Below are positions 10,409 through 21,461 of a DNA stretch of 64,000 bases, one piece after another. This stretch comes from Epichloe hybrida. Lineage: Eukaryota > Ascomycota > Sordariomycetes > Hypocreales > Clavicipitaceae. Position 1 is the stretch's first letter; each line of letters begins with the position of its first letter. Under the pieces are notes generated by a model, which worked only from the letters and a program-made list of their open reading frames with translations, ran no database searches and was not told where the DNA came from. The stretch covers positions 62,001 through 126,000 of the forward strand of contig JAFEKR010000031.1 in NCBI GenBank assembly GCA_019022495.1, given 5' to 3'. Position numbers and translations under genes: made by a program.

Positions 10409-13400
10409 ATGGTCCGGCGCAGCAAATCCACCTCATCCACCACCAACAAGTCACGGACACTACTACCAACTGATTTAACGAGGACAAGAAGCTCGCCGCT
10501 GCCGCCAGCTGAGACAAGGGTGGTGTCTGACTCCCAGTTGCACGAGCTGCACGAGCTGCACGACCAGCGCGTTGGCCGCCACGGCGTCCCCCTCCAAACC
10601 CTGGCAATTGCATCGTCCTCCACTAATAATAATCCGCGATCCACTTGTTCGACGACTTCATCCATTCCGCCGCTGCCGACGAGCAAGACCTCGACTGCAG
10701 CAGAGGGGAAAGACTCTGCTGCTGCGGTTTTACCGTCGCACCCTTCGCCTTCATGTTCCTCTGCATCTGGCCATGATTCTGTCTCCTCCAGCCTCCATGA
10801 GGCAATAACTGACCCGACCTTGGACTTGCGCCGCACAAACCTCGATGCTGTCGACATGGTCTCCAAGACGACGCCGATTTCGCGTGCCCTTCATGGCTTC
10901 CATCCCGAGTCCTCTCCCTACGGCTCTGTACCTGCGTCCCGCGATGTGTCTCCCACGAGCAGCGATCCTGAAGAAAATGGCACCCACCGCTTTCGCCAGG
11001 TCATCTCGAACACCCGAAGTCATCAAAGTCTGAGCTCCAGGCGATCCGTGACTTCTCGGCTACCGTCACGGCGATCCGAAGACTTGGACGGCGCCGCGCT
11101 GGTATCTGGTCTGGAGGGCCGCTTTGGTTTAGCAGAAGCTCCCCTCGCCGGCGAGATAGTAGCGAGCGACAAACATAACGACGCAAGGGGCTCGGAGCAT
11201 GATTCACTCCCGGACGAAGCAGGCCCAGACGATGACGATACAGACAGCTCCCATGACTCGTCAGGAGCGTTTCCCGAGGCAGACTCGCCTCACGAGCTTG
11301 TTCGAGCATCTGTCCCGCCAACGGACAATACAACTTTGTCAATCAACACCCCTCGTATGTGGTGCTTGTCGGTCCTGTTTTCCATCCTTGGCTCCTCAAC
11401 AAACCTGTTCTTCTCCCTGCGATATCCCAGCGTGGCCATTACGCCCGTCATAGCCCTACTACTCGTCCACCCCCTAGGTCTGTTGTGGGATGTCGTATTG
11501 AAACGGCCTGATGACCCCGATCAGGTATTTGTCCATGGTGTTCGCACGCAGACTACCACTGACAGCGGTGGCGACCCATTCGGGCGAGGGAAGCATCAAA
11601 TGACATGGCGGATGTGGTTTGCGCAAGGAAAATGGAACGAAAAGGAACACACCTGCGTCTATGTCAGCAGCAACGTTGCCTTTGGCTTCGCCTTCGCCAC
11701 GGATGTCATCGTCGAGCAGACACAATTCTACAATCAGCCCGCGCCAATCGTGTACCAACTCCTCCTGACCATCTCGACGCAGATTTTAGGCTACGGCTTT
11801 GCAGGCATGGCCCGGCAGTTCCTCGTGCGACCGAGCGGCATGATTTGGCCGGGAACTCTCATGTCTGCCGCCATGTTTTCCACCTTGCACAAGCAGGACA
11901 ACAAACCTGCCAATGGATGGACAATCAGCCGTTGGAAGTTCTTCTACGTGGTTTGGCTTGGTGCGTTTGCCTTCTACTTCCTGCCAGGCCTGCTGATGCC
12001 GGCCCTCAGCTACTTCAACGTGATTACCTGGTTTGCGCCGAAGAACGTTGTCGTTGCCAATCTGTTCGGCGTGGCGTCCGGCCTTGGCTTGTTTCCTATG
12101 ACGTTCGACTGGGCACAAATCACCTACGTCGGAAACCCTCTTCTTGTGCCGTTCTGGGCCGCCCTGAATGTCATTGGCGGTCTCGCCATTGTCATGTGGA
12201 TTATCGCACCCATCTTCTACTACGCCAATGTTCTGTATACCTCGTACCTACCGGTTCTATCCGTAAGCGTCTTTGACAATACTGGCAAGGTCTACAACGT
12301 CAGCAAGATCCTGACACCAGCCTTCCTCTTCGACAGAGAGGCCTACAAATCCTACAGCAGGGTCTTCCTCCCCGTGACATACATGCTCAGTTACGGCATG
12401 CAGTTTGCCGGACTGGCTGCTCTTCTCACCCACACATACTGCTGGCATGGAAGGGATATTTGGCGCACGTGGAAAAGGGCATTGGAAGAAGCACGCCAGG
12501 ATGGCAAGCAAACATACCGCCATGTGCCTGTATCTCAGTCGCAAGCCACCTCGCCGACTGCCAGTCTCGGAAGCGACAACTACAGCCGCATGCCGGCATC
12601 CACTTCAAATGTCGACAACCTCATCAGCCGCGAGGATATTCACTGTCGACTGATGAGTCGGTACCGAGACGCCCCCTATACGTGGTATCTACTCACTTTT
12701 GCCTCCATGACGGCCATTGGCATATTTGTCGTCGAATAGTAAGTCGTCGCCCATTGCTCATGACCAAATCATTGATTGGCTCTCGTTTGCCACATGCAAA
12801 AAAAACCACGCACGTTTCTAACTCAATCCCCCCTCTGGCCCCCCCCCCCCCCCTTTTCCCTTCGGGCGCAGCTATCCCGTCCATCTCCCATGGTACGGCC
12901 TTCCTTTTTAGGCCCTCGCCATCGGAGCCATCTTTTTCATCCCCAACGGCATCATCATGGCCGTGACCAACCAACATAGCAGCATCTACCTCATCTGCCA
13001 GCTCATTTGTGGCGTCGCATTTCCAGGTCGCCCCATCGCCAACATGGTCTTCGTCACCTACGGCTACATCTCCTCTGCGCAAGGCATCAAATTCGCATCT
13101 GATCTCAAGCTAGGGTACTACATGAAGATCCCCCCTCGCATCATGTTCCTCGTCCAATTTGTGGCCACACTCGTCTCTTCCGTGACGCAAATCGGTGTTC
13201 TGAACTGGATGTTCGCCAACGTCAAGGGTATTTGTACCGCCGACGCCCTCAACGGCTTCACCTGCCCCATTGCACGCGTCCACTTCAACGGTTCTATCCT
13301 ATGGGGCGTCGTCGGCCCCGGCGAGTTCTTCGGCCCCGGCGCCATCTACCGCCCCCTGGTGTGGTGTTTCCCGCTCGGTGCTCTCCTCCCCATCCCGCTG

Positions 13401-13778
13401 TGGCTATATGCCCGCCGCAGACGCCGCAGCATCATCCGAAAAGTCAATCTCCCCGTCATATTCGGCGCCATGTCCTGGGTCCCCCCGGCCACGGGTCTCA
13501 ATTTCTCCGTGTGGGCCGTCGTATGCTACCTCTTCAACTTCGTCATCAGACGGCGCGCCAATGCCTGGTGGGGCAAGTACACCATGACTCTTAGCGCGGC
13601 CCTCGACTCGGGCCTCGCATTCGGCATCGTCGTCGTCTTCTTTGGCTTCCTCTACCCCGGGTGGATGAAGAACTTCAAGTGGTGGGGGACAGAGGTCTAC
13701 AAGCAGGGCTGTGATTGGCAGGCTTGCAGCTATAAACAGGTGCCAGAGGGTGAAACTTTTGGCCCGCATGCTTGGTGA
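10409..13778 (+). CDS. OPT-family oligopeptide transporter, with an in-frame TAG in the sequence as given
   Basis: A proton-coupled small-peptide (or peptide-like/siderophore) transporter of the plasma membrane, by family. Exons are 10409-12738 and 12872-13778; the intron has GTAAGT, a CTAAC branch and GCGCAG, joining at phase 2. Landmarks: HTPRMW-like NTPRMWCLSVLF at the first membrane segment, FSLRYPSVAITP, GKWNEKEH, WPGTLMSAAMF, AVTNQ after the second-exon start, FPGRPIANMVF, and GPGEFFGPGAIYRPLVWCFPLG. About 12-14 hydrophobic segments follow a roughly 310-residue Ser/Pro/Asp-rich hydrophilic N-terminus, unusually long for the family. Read through the splice, frame continues PVHLPWYGLPF, then TAG at 12909-12911 (codon 790), then ALAIGAIFFIPNGIIMAV; translation would stop at 789 aa of a potential 1078. 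Either a real nonsense mutation or a base-call error near homopolymers. The ATG at 10409 was chosen as the first in frame. Confidence 0.85.
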
Positions 13779-14264
13779 GGATGGAATGAGAATATTCCCG
13801 CCCCGTAACTCATGCACCATGGCATGCGCATTGCGATTGGGAGCATTTTGATTCACATATTGAAAACTTGGTTCGGTCCTCCTTGGGCCCTCCCTTGGGC
13901 ATAGGTTTCTTGGGAAGCAAGGACGTGATCTTTTGGATAGAGCTTCATCTTGGGAAGACTGGGCTTTTCACCATTGCAATCATTGGGCCGAAATAAATTC
14001 ACAGTTTATGACGTGACTTTCACCGTTCGCCCCAGACAAACCCACATTCTTTTAGTTGAATTTGATCTTGTTCAAAGGCCATATATCATCTATAAACGCA
14101 CAGCTCTTCACGGGATTTCTTCCGTGTCGTTTACAGCAGATTACTGTACAGTGGACCAGCTATAATTGCAAAGTCGAACGCCTGCTGAGCTGCTGGCCCA
14201 GAACCATTTACCACACCCTCCCCTTGGAATGGCAACTCCGTCTAACCATCCACCACTACTCCCT
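13779..14264. other. Convergent 3' intergenic region between the OPT gene and RPN1
   Basis: 486 bp between two converging stops; it should contain both 3' UTRs and polyadenylation sites. An aataaa lies at 13991-13996. I see no gene. Confidence 0.5.
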
Positions 14265-17193
14265 TTATTGGCCGGCTTCCCAGTCTGGGTTCTGCAAGCT
14301 GTCAGCATTCCAACGTATCAGAGCAAAGTTGGTAGGGGGATACAAGGGGAAGAAGAAAAGAAGAGGATGAATTTGGCAGTAACCGTCAACTCACCTTCTT
14401 CAGAATGACAAGACCCTCCAGTGTACCATTCAAGCTGATGTATTCCTCGTCCTCAAGTTCTGCCCTGTCGCCGTATCCCAGCAATACAGGCGTGCTTTGT
14501 GTCTGCCATCCTGTAATGGTCTTGGGACGACCAGCCTGACCAACAACATCGACAGCCTGACCGACTCGCACATTGACCTTGAGAGGCTTGAGCTGCTCAT
14601 CAAGCGTGACAAGGAAACGAGGGTGCATGGCTGTGACGAGGAAATACAGGAGATAATGAGAATTCGAGGTGATGAATTCTTTGGGGTCGATCAAGGCCAC
14701 CAAGGTGGCCAACAGACCGGCAGTGGACACTTGAGAGAGAACTTGGCGGTCTGTGTGGAAGGGGTTGATGGACAGAGTCCCCTTGCCCATGTGCAGCAAA
14801 CCTTGAGCAATTCTGACCATGAACAAGGCGTCTTGATCACGGTGGTAGTAGCTCGCCAGTTGTCTCAGAAGCTGTGCCAAACGCGCATTGTTGGTTCCCG
14901 CCCCAAGCATTCCCATGGCGAAGATGGCGTTAATGGCAACCTCCGGGTCGTTGTCGTGGCTGTATCTTGACAGGGTGTCGTAAACCTTCATCTGGGGGTT
15001 GCTTGGGCTGATGAGGCCCATAGCCAATGGGACTGCCTTGCGAATGTTGGCTTCTCCGTAGTGCATGAGGTGTCCGAACTGTCGCAGGACCATCTCCTGG
15101 CCGATATCCTCACCCATGGCCACCAAGGCAATGCCAATGACAGCATAAGCCTGGAGGAGCTCATCGCCCTTCTTGTCGTCCGTCTCCTCCTGGTGCTCAT
15201 TGCAAATGTGTAGTAGTTCCTGGATCTTCAACACCGCTCCGGTGCCTGCCCAGGCACAAATCTCAGCGAGGACAGCGGTGGGCTTGGCCATGGGATGGTC
15301 CACAGCCTTGAGGGTTTCCAAGATGACATCCACCTCTTCTTGTCGTCCAAAGTACAACAGGCCTAGCCCAAGAGCCAAAAACCGGGTCCATTTGTCGGTA
15401 AGCTGGTTTTTGCGCTCGTCATCCATCAGTGTCGTCACAATTGCTTCTGTGACATCCGAGTGGATAGAGCCAACACAGATCAATCCGCAGGAGAGGGCAG
15501 CCATAGCAGAAATCTGCATGTCTTGTGATGCATCACTGATGACGGGCAACAGAATCTCAAGCAATTCTTCCTTATTCGAACCGGCATAGGACAGGCCCAG
15601 ACCCATGATGCAGGCAGTACGGACAAGAGGATTCGAGTGATGCAATTTCTCAGCGTCTCCGAGCAAAGCCAAAGCTGGCTCAGAGTCGATGCGAACACCC
15701 GAGTTCATGATGCCGATAGCTAGCATGGCTCCAGCCGAAATTTCAGGCTCGGGGGAGTACGTGTATCTGTCAATCATGTCCAATCCATTCTCAATGTCCC
15801 ACAGCAATAGTGTACCCATGGATGCGACAGTGGACATCATGCCGTCTGCCTTGGTCTTCCAAACCCAGCTCTCCTTCTCGCCATCCACCAGCATCATCTT
15901 GTCATTGCCGAACCCTGCATTCACAAATGCGTTGACAAACGCGGCAGCCAAGTTATGCCTAGCAGAGTCGAGGTTGGTCATACCAGCTACTCGACTGCTT
16001 TCAAGATGGCTCTTGTAAATGTCTTCGGTTGTCTTGGGGTCTAGAATGTTCAGCTCCTTACCAAGCGACTTGAAGTGTTCCGACAGCTTAAGATTCGACA
16101 AGCACTCCACAGTCTCCTGTTCATCTTCATTACTTTCTGGCAGATAAAGCACTATCCTCTGTCGAGCTACCAAGAAAGCGAGTTGTTTCTTCAAGGCAGG
16201 ATCATCAGCCTTATCGAAGTCAGCCTTAATGAGATCGAAGTCGTGCAATCGAATGGCAAGCACTATGGCTTGTGTAAACTGCTTGTACTCCATATAGATG
16301 TTGTGTGCAGTGCGCAGGAAAGTCTCGTTGTCGGGATACGTGAGCAGGTTGACCATGCTGCCCATGTACAAGCACACTCTGGGATACGTGTTGGCATCGA
16401 CGAACTTGGGAATCTGTTCGATAATTTCCAGTTCACTCATTAGATCGACTGCATCTGCCTCGGCATTGCTCTTGATGAATTGAGGAACGAGAACCAAAGC
16501 AAGATCTATCAGCTCCGCGGTGGGCTCATCAGCCGTAATCCTCTTGCCGTAAACCTCGCCGATTTCCAAGGCCAAGTGTCGCACATACTCGTGACCCCAG
16601 GATGAGATATCAGACGTAGGGGCTAAGAGTCGATATTTGAGCGTGTCTTGTTTGTCTTCATCAGAGAAAGTCATGCCAATGACCGACAAAACGTCTGCCA
16701 ATGACGTCTTGTTCCCGCCTGCTGGCCAATCTTCGTACAGCTTCGTCAACGTCGCATAATGTGGTCGGAGGAACTTCAAAGGTTTCGGAACTGCTGTCAT
16801 TGATGATGTTGAAGTTTTGATCGAAGTTTTCATTGCTTCCAGTGCCGTCTTGTGTAGCTCAGTGTTTGATTCCTGTGATCATTTCGTATCAGCACTATGG
16901 CGTCGATGAGACGAGGCTGCAGGTTTCTACTGCGCAGATGACTTACCGTCAGCCGCTCAATTATCATGTCCAACTCACTCTTGAGCTGCTGGTCCTCATC
17001 ACTTAGCTCTTCTTCGGCGACTATCACATACTTAGCATACTGTGCGCTGTCATGTCATTTAGAACCCGTACTCACCATCCTTCTTTTCATCTTCCTTCTT
17101 GCCGTTCAAGACGGGCTTGTCTTCCTTGGAGTCATCAACGGCCTTGCCCTTGCCTTTGTCCACCGCCTTGGGCGCATCGCTGTCTTGAGCCAT
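14265..17193 (-). CDS. RPN1: 26S proteasome regulatory subunit Rpn1 (PSMD2 homologue)
   Basis: A non-ATPase subunit of the 19S base. By family knowledge it binds ubiquitin and UBL shuttle receptors and the Ubp6 deubiquitinase. Four exons: 17193-17076, 17020-16947, 16872-14395 and 14291-14265, total 898 aa, the family length. The N-terminus is Lys/Asp-rich, followed by EELSDEDQQLKSELDMIIERLT. The central PC (proteasome/cyclosome) repeats show ASMGTLLLWDIENGLDMID, AGAMLAIGIMNSGVR and ALSCGLICVGS; then YYHRDQDALFMVRIAQGLLHMGKGTL. A frame running past 14395 would end KKVS, but that is a GTGAGT donor. Splicing over 103 bp (TGCTGAC branch, TTGCAG) adds a 27-bp last exon giving ILKK-NPDWEAGQ, matching the usual NPxx tail. 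Divergent from RIO2. Confidence 0.96.
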
Positions 17194-17737
17194 GTTGGCG
17201 TCGATGGGTTAAGCGCCCTTTGCGAAGGTCCTACTAGTAGAAGCGGATGAGTCGAGAAGGAAAAATGATTAGGACTGACAGGGGTGGCGATGAGGGTGTA
17301 ATAATTCTGACCTGGACGTATATCCCAGGTGCTCGGCTGTGGTGGAAGCTGAGATGGGCGTCTTGTTGTTTGTTCGGTCAACAACAAAGCTCCATGAGAC
17401 AAGATGCTGCTGCGAGCTCCGGTTACGTGAGGCGTTGACGCCTTGCCTTGCCCAGCCTGTTGCCAGTCTAGTCACGTGCTGTGGCAACCCCCTTGAAGCC
17501 GAAGAGTTAATCCGCAAGAAAATAAGCCCCAATGCTGAAAGTCTAAGACTATCGATTAGATATTATCAGCTAACAAATTTCTTGTTCGTTGCGCCACGCC
17601 CACCCAAAAAAGTTGTCGTCACAGAACAGCCATTGCGATTGCCCCACGTCAAATGAGAATGTTCCGTCGGCGAATTATCGACTCGCCATAGTATCGAGAC
17701 CCCAAGTCTATAAAAATCGAGCCTTGAAGTTGTCATT
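17194..17737. promoter_or_regulatory. Divergent promoter between RPN1 and RIO2
   Basis: 544 bp between two divergent start codons. CACGTG (E-box) at 17474-17479 is followed directly by TGTGGCAAC at 17481-17489, which matches 7 of 9 bases of the yeast proteasome element GGTGGCAAA. GGTGGCGAT at about 17282 is another partial match. In yeast that element is bound by Rpn4; whether it works here is inference. A TATA-like tataaaaatcg lies at 17709, about 30 bp upstream of the RIO2 ATG. Confidence 0.4.
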
Positions 17738-19065
17738 ATGAAGCTGGACACGAGAGCTATGCGCCATCTGGCGCCTGAAGATTGGAGAGTGCTCACAGCA
17801 GTGAGTTCTGTCTGCGCACCCGTATGGACTGCTACTTAGTACTGACCCTATGACAGGTAGAAATGGGAAGCAAGAATCATGAGCTTGTGCCGACCCCTTT
17901 GATAGAGAAGCTAGCGCGACTGAGAGGCGGAGCTAGTGGAGTTCACAGGAGTATATCAGCACTCGCCAAAGTCGGTCTTATAGCCAAAGTGAAAGAGGCG
18001 AAATATGACGGTTATCGTTTGACATACGGAGGACTCGATTATCTGGCCCTACACACTCACGCTACACGCAAAGACCTCTACAGCGTGGGCACCCGAATTG
18101 GTGTTGGAAAAGAGAGTGATATCATGGTCGTGGCAGATGATACCGGCACCCAAAGAGTTCTCAAAATCCATCGCTTAGGAAGAATATCATTCCGAACAGT
18201 CAAGTCAAATCGAGACTACCTAAAGAATCGGGCTTCGGGCTCCTGGATGTACCTGTCAAGGCTAGCTGCTATGAAGGAGTATGCATTCATGAAAGCACTT
18301 TACGCGGAAGGATTTCCCGTTCCTGTTCCCCTGGCTCAGTCTCGTCACACCATCGTCATGACATTAGTGGATGCCTTTCCATTGCGACAAATTTCCACGG
18401 TCCCTGATCCCGCGTCCTTGTACGCTGATCTCATTGCACTCATTCTTCGACTTGCAAGTCACGGTTTGATACACGGCGATTTCAACGAGTTCAATATCCT
18501 GGTTAAAGAGGAGAAGACCGTTTTGGAGGACGGCGTCGAGTCAATAAGACTGGAACCCGTCGTCATTGACTTCCCTCAAATGGTATCCATGGAGCACCAG
18601 AATGCCGAAATGTACTTTGACAGGGATGTTGAATGCATAAAGCGATTCTTCTCACGCCGGTTCCACTTCACTAGTACAACACCAGGGCCATTCTACAAAG
18701 ACATCAAGAAGAAGTTGAAGAAGAGTCAAGTCACTAGACTTGATGCGACCGTCGAAGCGTCTGGTTTCACGAAAAAGATGTTGAAAGACCTTGAAGCTGC
18801 TATCAAAGAACAAGCAGAGAAGAGAGGTTCAAAAGGTTTATCCGAAGAAGCTGATGATGACGAAAACGAAGGGGACGAAGATGAAGATGACGCTTCATCA
18901 ACCGGCGAAGACGAAGAAGAGGAACCAGTTGGCGGTATCTTGGGCCAACATCACATGGACGCAGTAGGTGATGTAGTTCAAGGCCACGCTGAAGATGTTG
19001 ACGCTTCAAACAATGTCGCTGAAGAGGGAGTTCCACAAGAGGACATGTCGAAACTGTCAATATAG
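17738..19065 (+). CDS. RIO2: RIO2 atypical serine/threonine kinase/ATPase (40S ribosome maturation)
   Basis: Acts in late cytoplasmic maturation of pre-40S subunits (family knowledge). Exon 1 17738-17800 encodes MKLDTRAMRHLAPEDWRVLTA; a 56-bp intron (GTGAGT...ACAG, phase 0) joins VEMGSKNHELVPTPLIEKLA, the hallmark RIO2 N-terminal winged helix. The total is 423 aa. The RIO kinase domain shows the phosphate-loop GVGKESDIMVV, the lysine in VLKIHRLGR, the catalytic loop HGDFNEFNILV (Asp and Asn present) and the metal-binding IDFPQ. YFDRDVECIKRFF follows, as expected. The C-terminus is a long Asp/Glu-rich tail (about residues 325-365), also typical of fungal RIO2. The stop is TAG at 19063-19065. 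Confidence 0.97.
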
Positions 19066-19267
19066 TCGCAACTGTTCACGTACCCAGGTTCAAATGATCA
19101 AAAATCTAAAAAGCAAAATGGTGCGTAGAGTACGTTCTGCTCATGGGAATAATTTATTCATCCACACATCGTTGTGTTGTCTTCAGCTCCGAGTCCAATC
19201 CTCTAAGATCTAAAGTACAATTTCAACAAAATTGGCCGTAAGTCCCCTGTGCACTTGCAAAGTTGCA
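19066..19267. other. Short convergent 3' region between RIO2 and the RRM gene
   Basis: Both neighbours end here. If the last exon of the RRM gene ends earlier than modelled, this region extends to about 19540. No gene is seen. Confidence 0.4.
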
Positions 19268-21461
19268 TCAAAGGGAACTTCCGGTCCTAACATGCCACTG
19301 ATAGGTAATGTCTGCTTGCAATTCATCTGGCAAATACATCAAAGACAAGAACAAAATAAAAGGACAAGGACAAAGCACCAGCAAAAAATATAGCCACATG
19401 GCTGAACATGATACCAGCTGGAAAACAAGCAAAAACAGAGCCAAGCAAAACATACTATCGTCCAAGAAAGAGAGAGAGGTGTGGAGGAAGAAGACGAGAA
19501 AACACATTAGACGTTTACTTTTCCTCAGTCGGGCCCCCTTTGGTGAAGGGGAGTGATTCTCATCGTTGCCGCTGACGGTGGTGGCGGCAGCTGAGCCCGC
19601 GTGAATGGTGACACTTTCGTCACTATCCGATGACAAGGATACCGGGGCTGTCACCTCGATGTTTGCGTTCGTAATGACTCTGAAACCACAGTTAGAACAC
19701 GCTGGAAGTACCTCGCGATGGAGCATACTCGGTTAATCCATGTCGGGTCCCCGAGTGCCTCATCATGCTACCATCCTCGTTCGATGAAGCAGAAAGCCCA
19801 CTTCACCATGTCAGTGAAAACATGATAAAAGAGGGGGAGATCTGTTCACCTGCGAGAGATGGGCAACGCTCGACGCCATTGGGACTGTTGGTTATACAGC
19901 GTGGGACTCATGCCTACAAGCGGTGTACCGTAAGCCCCAATGTTGTATTCGTTCGTGCGGAATTGACGGCGTTCAGCCGTAACTCGCTTCAGCTCTTTCT
20001 GGGAGGGTGTGTCGGCATATCGAATGTTCATGAGAAGCCCTTCCTCTCCAATGCCCATCCCATTGTACTTTCGAATAATTTCATCGCAAATATCACGGTT
20101 TTCGAATCTGTAGAGGATGATTAATGATCCATTTGGCAGAAATAAGCATGAAGCACCAACCGAGCGAATCCGACGCCACGACTGTTTCCCATGCTGTCGC
20201 GGAGAATCTTGCTGGAGAGAATCGTGCATCCCATAAAGATAGCCCCAAGCTCCTAGAGGCTTGTTAGCAGTTTGTCAAGATTCGCCCGAGAATGGGCTCG
20301 GAGAATTCACTTACAACTTCGGTCAGGGTCTTGGGAAGATTGGAAATGTACAAATTCGTGGACCCCTCGTCTCCCTCGGCCTTGAGACGAGAATTGAAAG
20401 ATTCCTGTTGATTTTGTCAGAGAGGGACCGACACACATCAGGGCAGGAATCACTCACCCTCGCAAAGCCAACTTCATAGCCGAGTCGATGAAAGCCGCGA
20501 ATGCACATCTCAGAGTCTTGAACGTCGAAGAATTTAGCGAAGCCGAATCTAAAAAAAGTCAGTTGAACATCGAGCGCCAACTATGGGGTGAGATCTACCC
20601 TTTGCATGCCCCAGTTCCAGTGTCAATGATGGCCTTCGAAGTCTCAACCGGTCCAAATCGAGATGTGAACTTGTAGAGTAACTCATCGTCCGTGGTCGGA
20701 TGGAGGCCGCGAATGTAGACGTTGCGGTTGCCGGGAATTCGATTTTCCAAGCTTTGTTCCAGACTCTTCATCTGACTTGGAGGTGTGAACACAGCAGGCA
20801 CAGCTCTGGGAACAGCAGGCTCTTGCTTAAGAATTTCGTCGATTGTGCGATCGGGCACCACCGCAATGGCGGACTTGGCAATATCGGTTTGAAGGGAAGG
20901 AAGGCCAATCTGTTGAGGAGATGGGGTTGTGTAGGCTGAGCGATCGAGGCTTGCAACTCGAGGTCCAGCGTCACGCTGCGAGACAGTTCCATAGAAGGGA
21001 GTAGCTGGGGTTGATTCGGTTGTAGAATAGGAACCACGACGATTCTCAAGGCCAGGAACGTCTGAATGCCCACGATCCATACGCGCATGGGTTGCGCTTG
21101 GTCGCCCAGGAGTGTAAGGCATCAAGGGCATAGGGAGGCCAACATAGGGAGGGCCATACCCACCAGCGGGAATACCAAATCCAGAATATGGGTTCTCATT
21201 GCCGTGACTCATGCTAAGAGGCTGGTGGTTCATTGGTGCGAGAACGTATTGGCCATCTGATCCAACGACGTATGCTGGCCCTGGCCCCATGGCCATATGG
21301 CCAGAGTTGCCAGGAATACCGAGTCCTCCCAGGGAAATACCTGCGAAATGGTTCATCAGACTAGTTGGGTCCGCGGCTGAGTGTGCAGAAACATGACCAT
21401 GGACGTGGCGACCCGTATGATGGGGAAGGTAGGCCGTTCCGATGCTGCCACCTGCGTCCAT
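19268..21461 (-). CDS. RNA-binding protein with two RRMs, MSSP/RBMS type
   Basis: Seven exons: 21461-20599, 20548-20458, 20404-20315, 20252-20161, 20107-19850, 19800-19729 and 19679-19268, all joined in frame through 49-62 bp introns (about 625 aa as drawn). The N-terminal 200 residues are Gly/Pro/His-rich and low-complexity. RRM1 starts RNVYIRGLHPTTDDELLYKFTSRFG and its RNP1 is rebuilt over the splice as CKGFGFAKFFD. RRM2 begins STNLYISNLPKTLTEVELGAIF, with RNP1 SRGVGFARFENRD. This resembles animal MSSP/RBMS proteins and fission-yeast Msa1-type regulators; binding of A/U-rich RNA is inferred. After SPSPKGARLRKSKRL (about 19535) the frame becomes hydrophobic and UTR-like, so the true C-terminus may be spliced (a GTAAAC donor is near 19533). 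The ATG at 21461 has good context, ACACAATGG. Confidence 0.83.

Noticed and set aside
12739..12911. A larger OPT intron ending at TTTTTAG 12911, which would skip the stop codon
   Set aside because: The strong GTAAGT donor is phase 2 and would itself create TAG with that acceptor; phase-0 donors (GTCGTC, GTCGAA) are poor and would delete a conserved loop.
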